DNA from: GCA-016699445 sp964555055
GTDB taxonomy: Bacteria; UBA10199; JACPAL01; GCA-016699445
Length of the DNA: 64,000 nucleotides
Direction: 5' to 3'
NCBI GenBank assembly: GCA_964555055.1
Contig: CAZKQW010000002.1
Span: 196,391 to 260,390 of the forward strand
Shown: positions 16,769 through 26,141 of the stretch, piece by piece
Layout: each line of letters opens with the position of its first letter
How positions within the stretch are numbered: the first letter of the stretch is position 1
Made by a program: the position numbers and the translations under genes
Notes under the pieces: generated by a model
Seen by the model: the letters and a program-made list of their open reading frames with translations, nothing else
Told to the model about the DNA's origin: nothing
The model's database searches: none

Positions 16769-17731
16769 TCAATGCTTCACGAATTCCCATAACCTTTTGG
16801 CGTCGATGGGAGTTTCCGTTTCCCCCCGGCACGACAGCCAGCAGACGTCGCAGTCGTTCTTCGCGACCTTGTCGGGATGATACTCGCTCCAATGCATCAT
16901 CACCGGCATCTCCGAGCAGCGCTTGATGTAGCCGTCCGGCGTCATCTGGATGAAGTTCACCCCCGCGCGGCAGTCCTCGATGTGGCCGCGGCGGAAGAAC
17001 TCGGGGATGCGCTTCAAGTAATACTCCGACGTCATGATGTTCCCCTGCTTCGCCCGGAGTTCGAGGAGCTCGCCGATGACGTCTTGGAGCTTCGACAACT
17101 GCGCGTCGCGCACACGGTACTGGTCCTTGTCGTTCTTGTACGTGCTGTAGGAACTGAACGAGATCTTCGCGCCCCACTCATAGGCTTGCTTCGCCAAAGG
17201 GACGATATGGTCGATGTTCTTGTCCATGATGACGGTGTTGAAGCCGATGTTGTCGAAGCCCTGGGCCGTGAGCTTGGGGACGAGGGTTTTGAAATGCTGC
17301 GTGAGCCCGGGCAGCTCGCGCTCCTTGTCGTGCTGTTCATCGATGTAATTCCTAGAAATCGTCACCTGGTTCATGCCGTGGTCGCAGATTTCCTTGAACT
17401 TCTCCTCCGTGAGGAGCTGGCCGTGCGTGATCATCGTCAGATAGGTGCAATGCGGGCGCACTTGGTCGATGATCTGGACGAAATCCTTCCTTAGCAACGG
17501 CTCGCCTCCGTTGAGGGAGAGGACGATGGGCTTGAACTTTTCGATGACGGGCCCGTAGTCCTTCAGCTGTGGGTAGTCTTTGATCTCCCAGCACGGGCAG
17601 AAATCGCATTGGGCGTTGCAAAGCTTGGTCACTTCGAGGTTGATGAGCCGCGGCCAGTTTTGGGCCTTGATCTTGAGGAAACGATAGATCCCTTCGACCT
17701 TTTTCGCCGCGGAAAGATTTTTGGAGAGCAT
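16769..17731 (-). CDS. Radical SAM protein with SPASM-like C-terminal cysteines
   Basis: Predicted Fe-S radical enzyme of 320 aa. CNAQCDFC is the CxxxCxxC site for the SAM-binding 4Fe-4S cluster, and SLNGGEPLLRKDF is the GGEP SAM-binding motif. The C-terminus has CRAGVNFIQMTPDGYIKRC and later CDVCWLSCRGE, the pattern of a SPASM/twitch auxiliary cluster used by peptide- or protein-modifying enzymes. No precursor peptide is recognised next to it. The divergent gene at 17897 is the only candidate neighbour. The substrate is unknown. Confidence 0.85.
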   Translation of the reverse strand: MLSKNLSAAKKVEGIYRFLKIKAQNWPRLINLEVTKLCNAQCDFCPCWEIKDYPQLKDYGPVIEKFKPIVLSLNGGEPLLRKDFVQIIDQVRPHCTYLTMITHGQLLTEEKFKEICDHGMNQVTISRNYIDEQHDKERELPGLTQHFKTLVPKLTAQGFDNIGFNTVIMDKNIDHIVPLAKQAYEWGAKISFSSYSTYKNDKDQYRVRDAQLSKLQDVIGELLELRAKQGNIMTSEYYLKRIPEFFRRGHIEDCRAGVNFIQMTPDGYIKRCSEMPVMMHWSEYHPDKVAKNDCDVCWLSCRGETETPIDAKRLWEFVKH

Positions 17732-17819
17732 CTCGGGCGATTAACGACCGTCGCTCATGAGGTCAATTGGAATTGGAAAATGGAGGAATTATAGAGTTTA
17801 GTGAAATGAAAAATTCTTG

Positions 17820-17847
17820 TTGGGACTATGTATGCTATTTGTATAAT
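17820..17847 (+). promoter_or_regulatory. Predicted promoter of the orphan gene at 17897
   Basis: TTGGGA (17820-17825), 16 bp, then the consensus -10 TATAAT (17842-17847). The upstream in-frame ATG at 17828 falls inside this promoter, which argues for the downstream ATG as the real start. Confidence 0.5.
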
Positions 17848-17896
17848 ACAAAATAAGACATTTGCCATAAGCCAGGACTCTCATACGACCCATAAA

Positions 17897-18397
17897 ATGA
17901 AATCCATTTCGAAGACACCCCACTCACAACCTCATATTAATCCCCGTACCGGCGAGATCTCTCTCGGAAAAGCCATCATCTGCCCAGGAAGTCGTCTCAC
18001 CGATTTCCCTCAATTGCAGGGCAAGCGACTTATGGATTTTCTCAGCGTTTCCCTTCCCTGGCAGTTCATGGAGATGCCTTGGTTCGCGAACCTTCATGAA
18101 ACTAAAAAATTATTCGGTGCCCAAATCGACAAAGTTACTCTCAGCGCTTGTCCTTATCCGGAAGGCATTACGATCGAAGAAGCCACGCGCGAAGAGGAAA
18201 TTGCCTTCGTACAGCAAGAATTCCTCAAGGGACAACTCGGGGAACCGCACGAAAAAGGCGCCGTCGCGACGCATTACCGGAAGAACCCCATCTACGTCCA
18301 TTACGCCTACAAGTACCCCTGGGGCGCCGTCGCTTCCTGTTGGGACCCTAAGAACATGATGTCGCAAGCCATCGAAGTGGTGTACGCATCGCCTTAA
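17897..18397 (+). CDS. Conserved-looking protein of unknown function
   Basis: Not recognised. From ATG 17897 the protein is 166 aa; an alternative ATG at 17828 would give 189 aa but lies over the promoter. It is soluble, with no signal peptide. Visible blocks are NPRTGEISLGKAIICPG, the aromatic SLPWQFMEMPWFANL, and YVHYAYKYPWGAVASCWD near the end. The aromatic, Pro-rich composition suggests a compact fold with a conserved surface. It is divergent from the radical SAM gene and convergent with the DUF420 gene. Confidence 0.65.
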   Translation: MKSISKTPHSQPHINPRTGEISLGKAIICPGSRLTDFPQLQGKRLMDFLSVSLPWQFMEMPWFANLHETKKLFGAQIDKVTLSACPYPEGITIEEATREEEIAFVQQEFLKGQLGEPHEKGAVATHYRKNPIYVHYAYKYPWGAVASCWDPKNMMSQAIEVVYASP

Positions 18398-18414
18398 TCC
18401 TTGCGATAAGATGC

Positions 18415-18840
18415 TTAGGCCGTGTGGTATAGGATCACGTAGACGAGGACCCCTGTCACCGACACGTACATCCAGACGGGCCAGGCGACCTTGGCGAGTT
18501 TACGGTGTTTTTGGACTTGGTTCTTCCAACCAAGCCATAAAGTCCGGATCGCCAAAAAGGGCGTGACGGCCGCCAACACCGTATGGCTTCCCAAGATGGA
18601 GAGGTAGAGCATTTTCATGAACCCTTCCCCCTGGTAGCGGTGCACTCCGGTCAGCGAGAATCGTGTGAGGTAGGACATCAAGAACACGATGGACGTCGCG
18701 AAGGCCGCCACCATCCATTTCTTGTGGGCCGGCAGGTCCTTTTTTTTCGCGGCTTGGAACCCGAGGAGCAGGAAAACCGCCGCCAGACCGTTGAGACACG
18801 CGTTCAAAAAAGCCAAACGGCTTCCCCAATCTTCCATCAT
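18415..18840 (-). CDS. DUF420 family membrane protein (cytochrome oxidase assembly neighbourhood)
   Basis: The 141-aa protein has four predicted transmembrane helices and conserved histidines (PAHKKW, GVHRYQG, LGSHTVLA, KHRKLAKVAWP) typical of DUF420, a family found with Sco, CtaA and CtaB and related to CtaM of Gram-positive bacteria. It probably helps cytochrome oxidase maturation, an inference from context. Its start overlaps the sco stop by 4 bp (ATGA). Confidence 0.85.
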   Translation of the reverse strand: MMEDWGSRLAFLNACLNGLAAVFLLLGFQAAKKKDLPAHKKWMVAAFATSIVFLMSYLTRFSLTGVHRYQGEGFMKMLYLSILGSHTVLAAVTPFLAIRTLWLGWKNQVQKHRKLAKVAWPVWMYVSVTGVLVYVILYHTA

Positions 18841-19421
18841 TTCGTCTCCTTCAATAAGGCATCGATCGCCTTCAGCAAAGACTTGTTCCCGGTTTCCGCG
18901 AATTCGAAATAACCCCGAATCTCTCCGCTCCGGTCCACCAACACCATCCTCTCGCTATGGAATATCGTCGTCGCGTCTTCCTTGGCCACGCTGAGTTTGA
19001 ACCCTTTCGTCGCGACGTCTTGGATGGATTGGGTATCCCCCGTCAGGAAAAACCATTTCTTAGGATCTGCATGGTACCTCTCGGCGTATTCCTTAAGACG
19101 CGCCGGCGTATCGGTTTCGGGATCTACTGTGATACTCACCCACTTCACTTCTTCTGACGGGACAAGGGTCTGCAAGAAAGCCATCCGTTGCGTCTGCGTC
19201 GGGCACGTTGCTCCGCAACCCGTGTAGATGAAATTGGCCACCCAGACTTTTCCTTTGAGGGACTCCAAACTCACAGACTGTCCCGACTGGCTCTGCAGCG
19301 AAAACGGAGGCAAGGACCCTAAACGCGAAAGGGGTTTGGCGCATGCGACAACCGCGAAAAAAGCGAACGCCAACAGTCGGATGCAAACTTTCGTAGTCCT
19401 TGATTTAACGGAAAAGTTCAT
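18837..19421 (-). CDS. SCO1/SenC family copper chaperone lipoprotein
   Basis: Thioredoxin-fold protein that delivers copper to the CuA site of cytochrome c oxidase. CGATC is the CxxxC copper site and FHSERMVLVDRSG supplies the distal His. The chosen start, MNFSVKSRT at 19421, gives a signal peptide ending in AVVAC, a plausible lipobox, so the protein is likely anchored outside the inner membrane. The longer open frame upstream would overlap the divergent MFS gene and is rejected. Only 15 bp separate the two divergent start codons. Confidence 0.88.
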   Translation of the reverse strand: MNFSVKSRTTKVCIRLLAFAFFAVVACAKPLSRLGSLPPFSLQSQSGQSVSLESLKGKVWVANFIYTGCGATCPTQTQRMAFLQTLVPSEEVKWVSITVDPETDTPARLKEYAERYHADPKKWFFLTGDTQSIQDVATKGFKLSVAKEDATTIFHSERMVLVDRSGEIRGYFEFAETGNKSLLKAIDALLKETK

Positions 19422-19436
19422 GAATAAGCCGCGCTC

Positions 19437-20585
19437 ATGACAAACGCCTCCGAAACTCACAAGAAAAAAGACCGTAGCCTGCTGATTCTTTTCAGCGTCA
19501 TCGTCCTCGATTTGATTGGTTTCGGCGTGGTTGTTCCCATTCTCCCCTTTTACGTCCAACAGTTCGGCTCGACCGCCTCCACGCTCGGTATTATGGTAGC
19601 GTGTTATTCGGCGATGCAGTTTGTCTTCTCGCCGATATGGGGAGAGCTGTCGGATAAGTATGGACGTAAGAATATTCTCGTCTTCACCATCGCCGGCACC
19701 TGCGTCGGACTCACGCTCACCGGAAAAGCCACGTCTCTAGCCATGCTCTTCGCCGGCCGCATCCTCTCCGGCATCTTCGCCGCCAACATCAGCGTCGCTT
19801 CCGCCTACGTCACCGACGTCACCGACGAGGAGAACCGCGCCAAAGGCATGGGCATGATCGGAGCGGCTTTCGGGATCGGCTTTCTCCTCGGGCCCGCGAT
19901 GGGAGGCGCCCTCTCCCAATACGGTTATTCCATTCCTATCCTCGCCGCGGCCTGTTTAAGCGCCGTGAATTTGATCTATACGGCCCTTCGCCTCAAGGAG
20001 CCCGCGCGCCATCATCATGTTGAAAACAAGATTAAGACGAGCCTCCTGTCCCACCGGCCCATCTTGACGATGTGCCTCATCAACTTGATCTTCACTCTCG
20101 GGGTATCCCAGCTCGAGTCGGTCTTCGCCTTCTTCATGTCGGATCGCTTCCATTACGACGCCATGCACGTGGCCTACATCCTCGCGATGATGGCTTTAAT
20201 CATGGCGGGCGTGCAAGGAGGTCTCATTAAGGCCCTCTCACAAAGATTCGGTGAAAGGATGCTCCTTCTCATGGGATCCCTGATGTTGGTCGCCGCTTTC
20301 TTTATAATCCCGCAATCCCCCACCGTCGCGATCCTCTTGGCGCCTTTGGCCATCGCCTCGGGAGGACGCGCCATCAGCCAGCCGTCCTTGATGAGCCTCA
20401 CCTCAAAAAAAGCGGGACACCATCCCCAAGGGGCCGTCATGGGGATCTTTCAAGCGAGTGCGTCTTTAGGCCGTGTCTTCGGTCCCTTCATCGCCGGATT
20501 TTTGTATGATTATTGGCATGCGGCCCCATTCTACTTGGCGGCTGCGCTCTTGGGGCTCGTTTTTCTGATGACGATCAATACGTAA
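19437..20585 (+). CDS. Major facilitator superfamily transporter, DHA1 / TetA-like
   Basis: Predicted 12-TM proton-driven exporter of 382 aa. VVVPILPFYVQQFG in TM1 and the loop 2-3 signature GELSDKYGRKNILV are characteristic, and the half repeat at mid-protein is weaker. The substrate is unknown; drug or metabolite efflux is typical of the group. It lies on the plus strand between ctaB and sco. Its stop is directly back-to-back with the ctaB stop (TAATTA), and no Shine-Dalgarno precedes the ATG, so the start may be leaderless or mis-set. Confidence 0.88.
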   Translation: MTNASETHKKKDRSLLILFSVIVLDLIGFGVVVPILPFYVQQFGSTASTLGIMVACYSAMQFVFSPIWGELSDKYGRKNILVFTIAGTCVGLTLTGKATSLAMLFAGRILSGIFAANISVASAYVTDVTDEENRAKGMGMIGAAFGIGFLLGPAMGGALSQYGYSIPILAAACLSAVNLIYTALRLKEPARHHHVENKIKTSLLSHRPILTMCLINLIFTLGVSQLESVFAFFMSDRFHYDAMHVAYILAMMALIMAGVQGGLIKALSQRFGERMLLLMGSLMLVAAFFIIPQSPTVAILLAPLAIASGGRAISQPSLMSLTSKKAGHHPQGAVMGIFQASASLGRVFGPFIAGFLYDYWHAAPFYLAAALLGLVFLMTINT

Positions 20586-21506
20586 TTAACTTTTGGCGTC
20601 CCACACTAAAACCGCCAGCAAGAGTGGAAGATAAATAATCGAAAAAAGGAAAAAGCTTTTTGCCCAAGCTACCCCAGAATTTTTGCGTAATCCCCATAAG
20701 CCCCAGGCGAAAAAGACACCTCCTAATAAAGCCGCAACCCAAAAATAAGCCATCCCCGCAACACCAAAAGCGACCGGATAAAGACTGACGGCGACCAAAC
20801 CGAAAAGATAACGAATCATCGCGTGTTTGGTAGCTTCATCCCCCTGTTCGAGAGGTAATATTTTCAGACCCGCTTTCCCATACTCATCTTTGTGGAAGAG
20901 AGCGATCGCTTGGAAATGTGGGACTTGCCATAGGAAGAGTATCAAAAAAAGGATGAGCCCAGGCAAGGAAACTTCTCCGGTTGCCGCCGTCCACCCCATA
21001 AGCGGCGGCATAGCGCCCGGAACGGCACCCACTAGTAAGGCGAACGTCGTACGTTGTTTTAAAGGAGTGTAAAAGAAAACATAACTTACAAAAGCGATCA
21101 AACCCAAGAGAGCCGTCAAAGTGTTAGCGAAAAAGCCCAAGATGATGATTGAAATGAGGCAAAGAACCACGCCAAAAGTGAGGACGAAGTCAGGAGACAT
21201 GCGGCCTGACGGCAAGGGACGATTGGCCGTACGTTCCATGAGACGGTCTAAGTCCCTTTCGAGATACATATTCATGGAATTTGCAGCACCTACCAAGAGC
21301 GTCGTGCCCAAAAGCGTTCCCAAGGCTTTCATGGGATCCAAAGCGTGACCACCACTTCTTCCCATCCAAAAACCACCCGCTGTGGTCATGATAACTAAGG
21401 CCGTCACGCGCGGCTTCATGAGAATGATGATGTCGGAAAAACGAGCCATGAACGCTCGCCAACGTCCATTAGGGGCGCCATCATGAATGTCAGCCAACGC
21501 ATTCAT
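20586..21506 (-). CDS. ctaB: Protoheme IX farnesyltransferase (heme O synthase)
   Basis: UbiA-family membrane prenyltransferase adding farnesyl to heme B to give heme O. The motif region LERDLDRLMERTANRPLPSG, the KPRVTALVIMTTAGGFWMG start block and the second YTPLKQRT loop are diagnostic. The start is set at MNALADIHD (21506), where ATG overlaps the ctaA stop as ATGA; the longer open frame runs deep into ctaA and is rejected. Length is about 306 aa. Its product is the substrate of CtaA. Confidence 0.92.
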   Translation of the reverse strand: MNALADIHDGAPNGRWRAFMARFSDIIILMKPRVTALVIMTTAGGFWMGRSGGHALDPMKALGTLLGTTLLVGAANSMNMYLERDLDRLMERTANRPLPSGRMSPDFVLTFGVVLCLISIIILGFFANTLTALLGLIAFVSYVFFYTPLKQRTTFALLVGAVPGAMPPLMGWTAATGEVSLPGLILFLILFLWQVPHFQAIALFHKDEYGKAGLKILPLEQGDEATKHAMIRYLFGLVAVSLYPVAFGVAGMAYFWVAALLGGVFFAWGLWGLRKNSGVAWAKSFFLFSIIYLPLLLAVLVWDAKS

Positions 21507-22375
21507 GGCTTTTGTTTGATCAACACGTTCAAGGAGACAAGGGAAATCAGAAGAAGAGCCGCCACCAGAAGATGAGCGGTGACCCAGACGAGGTCCAGGG
21601 ACGTCATGACGCTGGTGATGCCTAAGTCTACTTGGATAACGGCTAAGATAGCCGCTGCAAGGCTGAATAGGAAAAAGCGACGATCTTGTTTCCCTAAGGC
21701 TCGCAGCCAAAAAGGCAAACTTCCGACCCCTAGAAAGGCGAGGATTCCCATCCAACGATGAAGCATATGAACGGTGACGGCCGGGTCGACGTTAACGGGC
21801 CATAATGAACCAAAGCAGAGGGGAAAATCCGTGCAGACGATTCCTGACCCCGTATGTCGTACGAAGGCTCCGAGCAAGATCTGGAAGTAAACCAAACCTG
21901 TGGCGGCTATGACAGCCAACCTTTGGATAGAAGAGACCGTCACCGGAAGGATTTTCATGCCACTCGATTTCCAAGAGATAACCGTTAGAGTAGCGAGAAA
22001 GACCATCGACGTGCCGAGATGAGCCGTCGAGATCAAATCCGGCAATTGATAAATGACCGTCAACCCTCCCAAGACGCCTTGAATGATGACTAAAACAAGA
22101 GCAGCCACACCCAACCTTTTCAGAGAACGATCCGATGATTTGAGAAGCGAAACCATCAAAATGATCGTCAGGAGACCTACAAAAGTGGCGAATAACCTGT
22201 GTCCGTGCTCGATGGCGATATTCCCTTCCATCTTGGGCATGAGCGAACCATAGCATGTCGGCCAGTCCGGGCAGGCTAAACTCGAACCCGTCCCGTGTAC
22301 GACGCCACCGAGCATCATGAGACATAACGTTAAGACAACGAGTATAAAAGAGAGCGGCTTCGCCAAGTTTCGCAT
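21503..22375 (-). CDS. ctaA: Heme A synthase (COX15/CtaA)
   Basis: Membrane enzyme oxidising heme O to heme A for cytochrome oxidase. The 290 aa have eight hydrophobic segments with two repeated halves. Conserved motifs are GGVVHGTGSSLACPDWPTCYG and the matching GAFVRHTGSGIVCTDFPLCFG, each with a His/Cys set, plus EHGHRLFA and MLHRWMG heme-ligand histidines. It is the first gene of the ctaA-ctaB pair. No oxidase subunit genes occur in the window. Confidence 0.92.
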   Translation of the reverse strand: MRNLAKPLSFILVVLTLCLMMLGGVVHGTGSSLACPDWPTCYGSLMPKMEGNIAIEHGHRLFATFVGLLTIILMVSLLKSSDRSLKRLGVAALVLVIIQGVLGGLTVIYQLPDLISTAHLGTSMVFLATLTVISWKSSGMKILPVTVSSIQRLAVIAATGLVYFQILLGAFVRHTGSGIVCTDFPLCFGSLWPVNVDPAVTVHMLHRWMGILAFLGVGSLPFWLRALGKQDRRFFLFSLAAAILAVIQVDLGITSVMTSLDLVWVTAHLLVAALLLISLVSLNVLIKQKP

Positions 22376-22445
22376 CGCGCCTCCTTAAAGAAATCGCTCT
22401 TTCGGGGCAAACAAAAAACAGGTCAACAATACCCTCTAACTGAAG

Positions 22446-25400
22446 CTAACGTCGGATCAAATTACAACCAAAGATACCTTCCGTACCCATGGCTTCCGCG
22501 GCGAGATTAATGCCGCAATCGACGCTATTGAGAACGGATCCGTTCTGGAGGTTGACGGATTGCACGGTGAAATCAAGCTGGTTGAAATTATGCTCGTAGT
22601 CCACCGGGCTGCATACGTCTACCGATGAAGAGAGGGTATTGCCATTGGCATTGCTTACTCCCAAAGAAATCGGATGTTCTAAAACGGGACTTTGTGAAAA
22701 ACTAGGATTTAGAAAAGGATTATCATCCCTTCGATACACTTCACGTCCCGACTTCTGCAGAAACGTGATGCGGTAAGGAACTTGAATGGAGGATTGAGTC
22801 CCTGTCATCTCGGGAATGTATTGAATGCGCAATGGCAGACAATTTCCGTCGTGAGCCAAGGCAAAAACGGTTTGTCGGTTTGGATGATCATCGACCACAT
22901 CTTCCCTATTGATGGCAAAAACACGGCAAGCCGCCTGCGTCACGGAGACCGTATCCGGCTGGGCGCCACCGATGCCGCTCCCTCCTAAACCTCCTCCAAT
23001 GCCTGAAACCCCTCCTCCACCTCCGCCCCCTCCGCTTCCTCCACCGTTCGCACCGACACCACTGGATCCACTCGTACCTCCTGAAGCTCCCATACCCGCA
23101 AAGCCACCCGCAGCGCCGGAACCACTATGACCGCCACTTGCTATCAAACCACCGCTTCCCGAAGTGCCGCCACTTTCGGAAATACCCCCAGAACCGGACA
23201 CCCCTCCCATTCCCGAAACACCTCCTGTAGCGAGACAATTCACCGTGCTATTCACGACGATTTCATTGGTACACCTTTGGATGCCGGAGTTCGTCAAAGT
23301 ACCGCCGTTATTAATGATGATTTGGCAACAGATGTTCAATTGAGACTGACAGCCCAAGGAAATCGAGGTCAGTCGGCGCGTGAAATCCTCGCATGTTTGG
23401 TCGTTTCGCGTCGGGCACACCCGAGGGTCCCGTAAAACAGAAGGAATCAGCGAGGGATCCGTCGTCGCCAAAGCCACGATCGTACGACAACAAGTCGCGT
23501 CGAGACCCGTCAATCCGGCACATACGTCAGGTGGCATCCCCGCGCTACCAGCGCTTCCGCCAGCCGCCATGATGCCTCCGGATCCTGACAAACCTCCCGA
23601 AGATGTTGGAGTCCCTGCAGTGCCAGAATTACCGCCACTTCCGTTGAAGCCTCCACTCCCAGAGCTTCCGCCCGATCCTCCGGGGCCCATGGGCATCCCG
23701 CCAGAACCAGAAGAAGCTCCTGATCCCATGGACATTCCGCTGGAACCCGACTCCCCTGCCGCCCCTCCGGCTCCAGCCCCACCTCCACTTCCCATAGGAA
23801 CGACACAGAGACTTGCAGGCAAGTTGATCAACGGCGTCGCCGCGGTCACGACAAGACCCGAAGCCATGTCCTTCACAGAAGCACGGTTGAAAATCTGGCA
23901 AATGGCTCCGGTGACCTGAACATTCATATAAAAAACAAAAGCTTCATCTATCCGTAAAGGGAATACCTGACTCACGACCTCTTCCTCGCCGGCGAGAGTC
24001 ATTGCGTATGTATAAGTAATAGGAGGCACGGAAGGCATCACTTCGAGCGAAGACGCGTGATTGATGCTGGGTGGCGAGGTTCTTACGAGTCGCGAACCCA
24101 GAGGCAGAGTGTCGCTCCACGAGATGAAACGCTGTCGTCCCGATCCATTGAAGATTTCCACCTTATAGGAAAAAGGAAAACCCACGGAAGCCGAAGTCGG
24201 AGTAAGGCCCGTCACCGTTTTTTTGATGCAAATTCCATCTAAATTCTCGTACGTAAGAGGGCAGAAGAAGGCCTCCCCTCCAGTTCCAGGCATCTCCGAA
24301 GATCCGGAAATGCCTCCTGATGACATCATCACCCCCCCAGATCCAGCGCCACCAACCTCACCCGAGATACCTCCAGAAGACATCATCATGCCGCCACTTC
24401 CGGCACTCCCCCCGGATCCTGAGCTTCCTCCCGAGCCACTTCCACCCCCACTCCCACTTATTCCCCCTCCCGAAACGCCTCCAGAGGACATGGGCATACC
24501 AGCACTCCCAGAGCCACCCCCAGAACCCGATCTACCGGCGGATGCTCCCGCACCACCTCCAGCCCCCGCTATGCCTCCAGATCCCGAAGTCCCTCCAGAG
24601 GCCAGGGAACTTCCTCCAGACCCTGCGGATCCAGGCATGCAAAGCACATCAAGCCGGTCACTGAAGTCGAAATTATCCGTCGGCGATAAAGGCACACCTA
24701 ATAAGTACCCCAAAACATCGTCCACGGATGTCGCTGTTGCCAGGTTGTAAAGAAAACTACCGCATGTGCTGGCGCCTGAAACATCGGTGGGACTCATCAC
24801 GGCGCGGACCCGGATCGTCACCGTCTCGCCAGGCCTCATGTCCGGCAAACTACAGGTCAGTGAAAAAGGCCGCGACGCCGAAAGAATACATCCGGACACC
24901 AAGGGAGGGGTGAAAGAGACGCTGGAAAATCGGGAGTTGAAGTCGTCTTGGATTTGAGGATTACGAACGACACCCGATCCGACATTTCTCACGATAATCG
25001 TATAATTAATGGATTCACCCGGGCTAATCGTCGCGCGATCACCGCTTTTCGTAAGTGTAATATCGGGAACCGTAGGTACGGGACAATCGATGGAAATACC
25101 CTGCGTAAAAGAATTATTCCTCAAATCAATGTCGTTGGAAACCGTCGAAACATCCCCTTGATTCGCAAAATTCAACATACCGCCACCGCTCGGACATATG
25201 TAAGAAGCTTCAATATGGAGAGTTCCATAAGAAGCGCGTCCGCTTGCCGTTAGGAGGATGGCAGGATGAATATAAATTTCTGAGGGGAGCGTGCAGGTAA
25301 TTAAAGACCCCGCCACGGAACATGCTATAGGGTCGAATAAAGAACCGGGCATTCTAAAAACAGGGGTATTCGTCAGCATCAAGCGAGGGTCTAAACGATG

Positions 25401-25943
25401 ATGAATCGTGATACCGGTCGCAGCGCCTCCTGGATTGATGATATTGCTGATGGCCATATCATAAGATAAACGAGAAGGTACGGTGCGGTCCACGGCATCA
25501 CCCAGAATCCAAGCCCTCATGTCAACGGGAGGACGTGCACACGGCGTGCGGCACAGATCAGCTGATAAAGGCATGTCCGGTTCGCAGCAGTTATTAAAAA
25601 TCAAAGCGGCGTCATGGGCATCGGTAGCAGCAAGAATATCGTTAAAACCACACGTACTGACCCTCAAACATTCGCGGACTATCTGAGGCACGTTTCCGTT
25701 CGCACGATCGTGCAGGGCCTGATAGCAACACGTTCGTGCCGCAGGACTCGTGTAGGATTCGCAACGATTCGAGCCCACCGCGCACATCGGATCGGGATCG
25801 GGCGGCGGCAAAGGGCAATTGTTCAGTAAAATGCATTCGGGAATATTAATACCCCCGAAGGGGCCCGCATCCGCCAAAGATGGCTTTAGAAGAAGCGACG
25901 CGAAAATGAGACTTATAGACGCTAAGGTTGAAGCTATCCTCAT
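22446..25943 (-). CDS. Giant secreted Cys-rich, Gly/Ser-linker protein, second of a paralogous pair
   Basis: About 1165 aa with no recognised enzymatic motif. ATG at 25943 has GGAGGGGG five bases upstream, and a Sec signal peptide follows (ASTLASISLIFASLLL, then ADAG). Order: an N-terminal Cys-rich segment; DUF11-like beta-sandwich modules (ITLTKSGDRATISPGESINY and a later one); long Gly/Ser linkers with repeats of SSGGISG and GSGG; a Cys domain (CAGLTGLDATCC to CQIIINNGG, about 23226-23531); another Gly linker; and a C-terminal domain ending SINLAAEAMG-like (INLAAEAMGTEGIFGCNLIRR split over the end). Unlike its paralogue at 26142 it has no terminal membrane anchor. A role in surface adhesion or extracellular matrix is only inferred. 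Confidence 0.8.
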   Translation of the reverse strand: MRIASTLASISLIFASLLLKPSLADAGPFGGINIPECILLNNCPLPPPDPDPMCAVGSNRCESYTSPAARTCCYQALHDRANGNVPQIVRECLRVSTCGFNDILAATDAHDAALIFNNCCEPDMPLSADLCRTPCARPPVDMRAWILGDAVDRTVPSRLSYDMAISNIINPGGAATGITIHHRLDPRLMLTNTPVFRMPGSLFDPIACSVAGSLITCTLPSEIYIHPAILLTASGRASYGTLHIEASYICPSGGGMLNFANQGDVSTVSNDIDLRNNSFTQGISIDCPVPTVPDITLTKSGDRATISPGESINYTIIVRNVGSGVVRNPQIQDDFNSRFSSVSFTPPLVSGCILSASRPFSLTCSLPDMRPGETVTIRVRAVMSPTDVSGASTCGSFLYNLATATSVDDVLGYLLGVPLSPTDNFDFSDRLDVLCMPGSAGSGGSSLASGGTSGSGGIAGAGGGAGASAGRSGSGGGSGSAGMPMSSGGVSGGGISGSGGGSGSGGSSGSGGSAGSGGMMMSSGGISGEVGGAGSGGVMMSSGGISGSSEMPGTGGEAFFCPLTYENLDGICIKKTVTGLTPTSASVGFPFSYKVEIFNGSGRQRFISWSDTLPLGSRLVRTSPPSINHASSLEVMPSVPPITYTYAMTLAGEEEVVSQVFPLRIDEAFVFYMNVQVTGAICQIFNRASVKDMASGLVVTAATPLINLPASLCVVPMGSGGGAGAGGAAGESGSSGMSMGSGASSGSGGMPMGPGGSGGSSGSGGFNGSGGNSGTAGTPTSSGGLSGSGGIMAAGGSAGSAGMPPDVCAGLTGLDATCCRTIVALATTDPSLIPSVLRDPRVCPTRNDQTCEDFTRRLTSISLGCQSQLNICCQIIINNGGTLTNSGIQRCTNEIVVNSTVNCLATGGVSGMGGVSGSGGISESGGTSGSGGLIASGGHSGSGAAGGFAGMGASGGTSGSSGVGANGGGSGGGGGGGGVSGIGGGLGGSGIGGAQPDTVSVTQAACRVFAINREDVVDDHPNRQTVFALAHDGNCLPLRIQYIPEMTGTQSSIQVPYRITFLQKSGREVYRRDDNPFLNPSFSQSPVLEHPISLGVSNANGNTLSSSVDVCSPVDYEHNFNQLDFTVQSVNLQNGSVLNSVDCGINLAAEAMGTEGIFGCNLIRR

Positions 25944-26084
25944 AAAAACCCCCTCCATCCCACCCCCCGGCGGACTGGACGATTGTTTAAGGAAGGCCCA
26001 ACCTCCTCCTTAAGATTAGTTAGTTTCGGCTAGGATTATTCACGGCGAATCTCAATTGGAAATTCCATAGAAGGCTAAAAAGTC

Positions 26085-26113
26085 AAAAAGGCGGGCACCT
26101 GACGGCACCCGCC
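26085..26113 (-). terminator. Intrinsic terminator after the 1294-aa secreted-protein gene
   Basis: On the minus strand GGCGGGTGCC (26113-26104) and GGTGCCCGCC (26099-26090) form a 10-bp stem with two G-U-type wobbles and loop GTCA, followed by TTTTT. It lies about 30 bases past the stop codon and before the next paralogue, so the two giant genes are probably transcribed separately or with attenuation. Confidence 0.8.
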
Positions 26114-26141
26114 TTAAGATCACGCAGAGTTTCTCTTGGAA

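Noticed and set aside
16764..17177. Second minus-strand frame over the radical SAM gene
   Set aside because: Arg/Gly/Pro-rich out-of-frame shadow; the radical SAM frame has all motifs.
22970..24650. Regularly spaced repeats resembling a CRISPR or VNTR
   Set aside because: Repeat units vary in length and sequence and keep a codon frame; they encode GSGG-type linkers, with no spacers or cas genes.
22909..24750. Several Pro-rich open frames on the plus strand
   Set aside because: They are complements of the Gly/Ser linkers of the secreted protein on the minus strand; composition and lack of start signals show that they are shadows.
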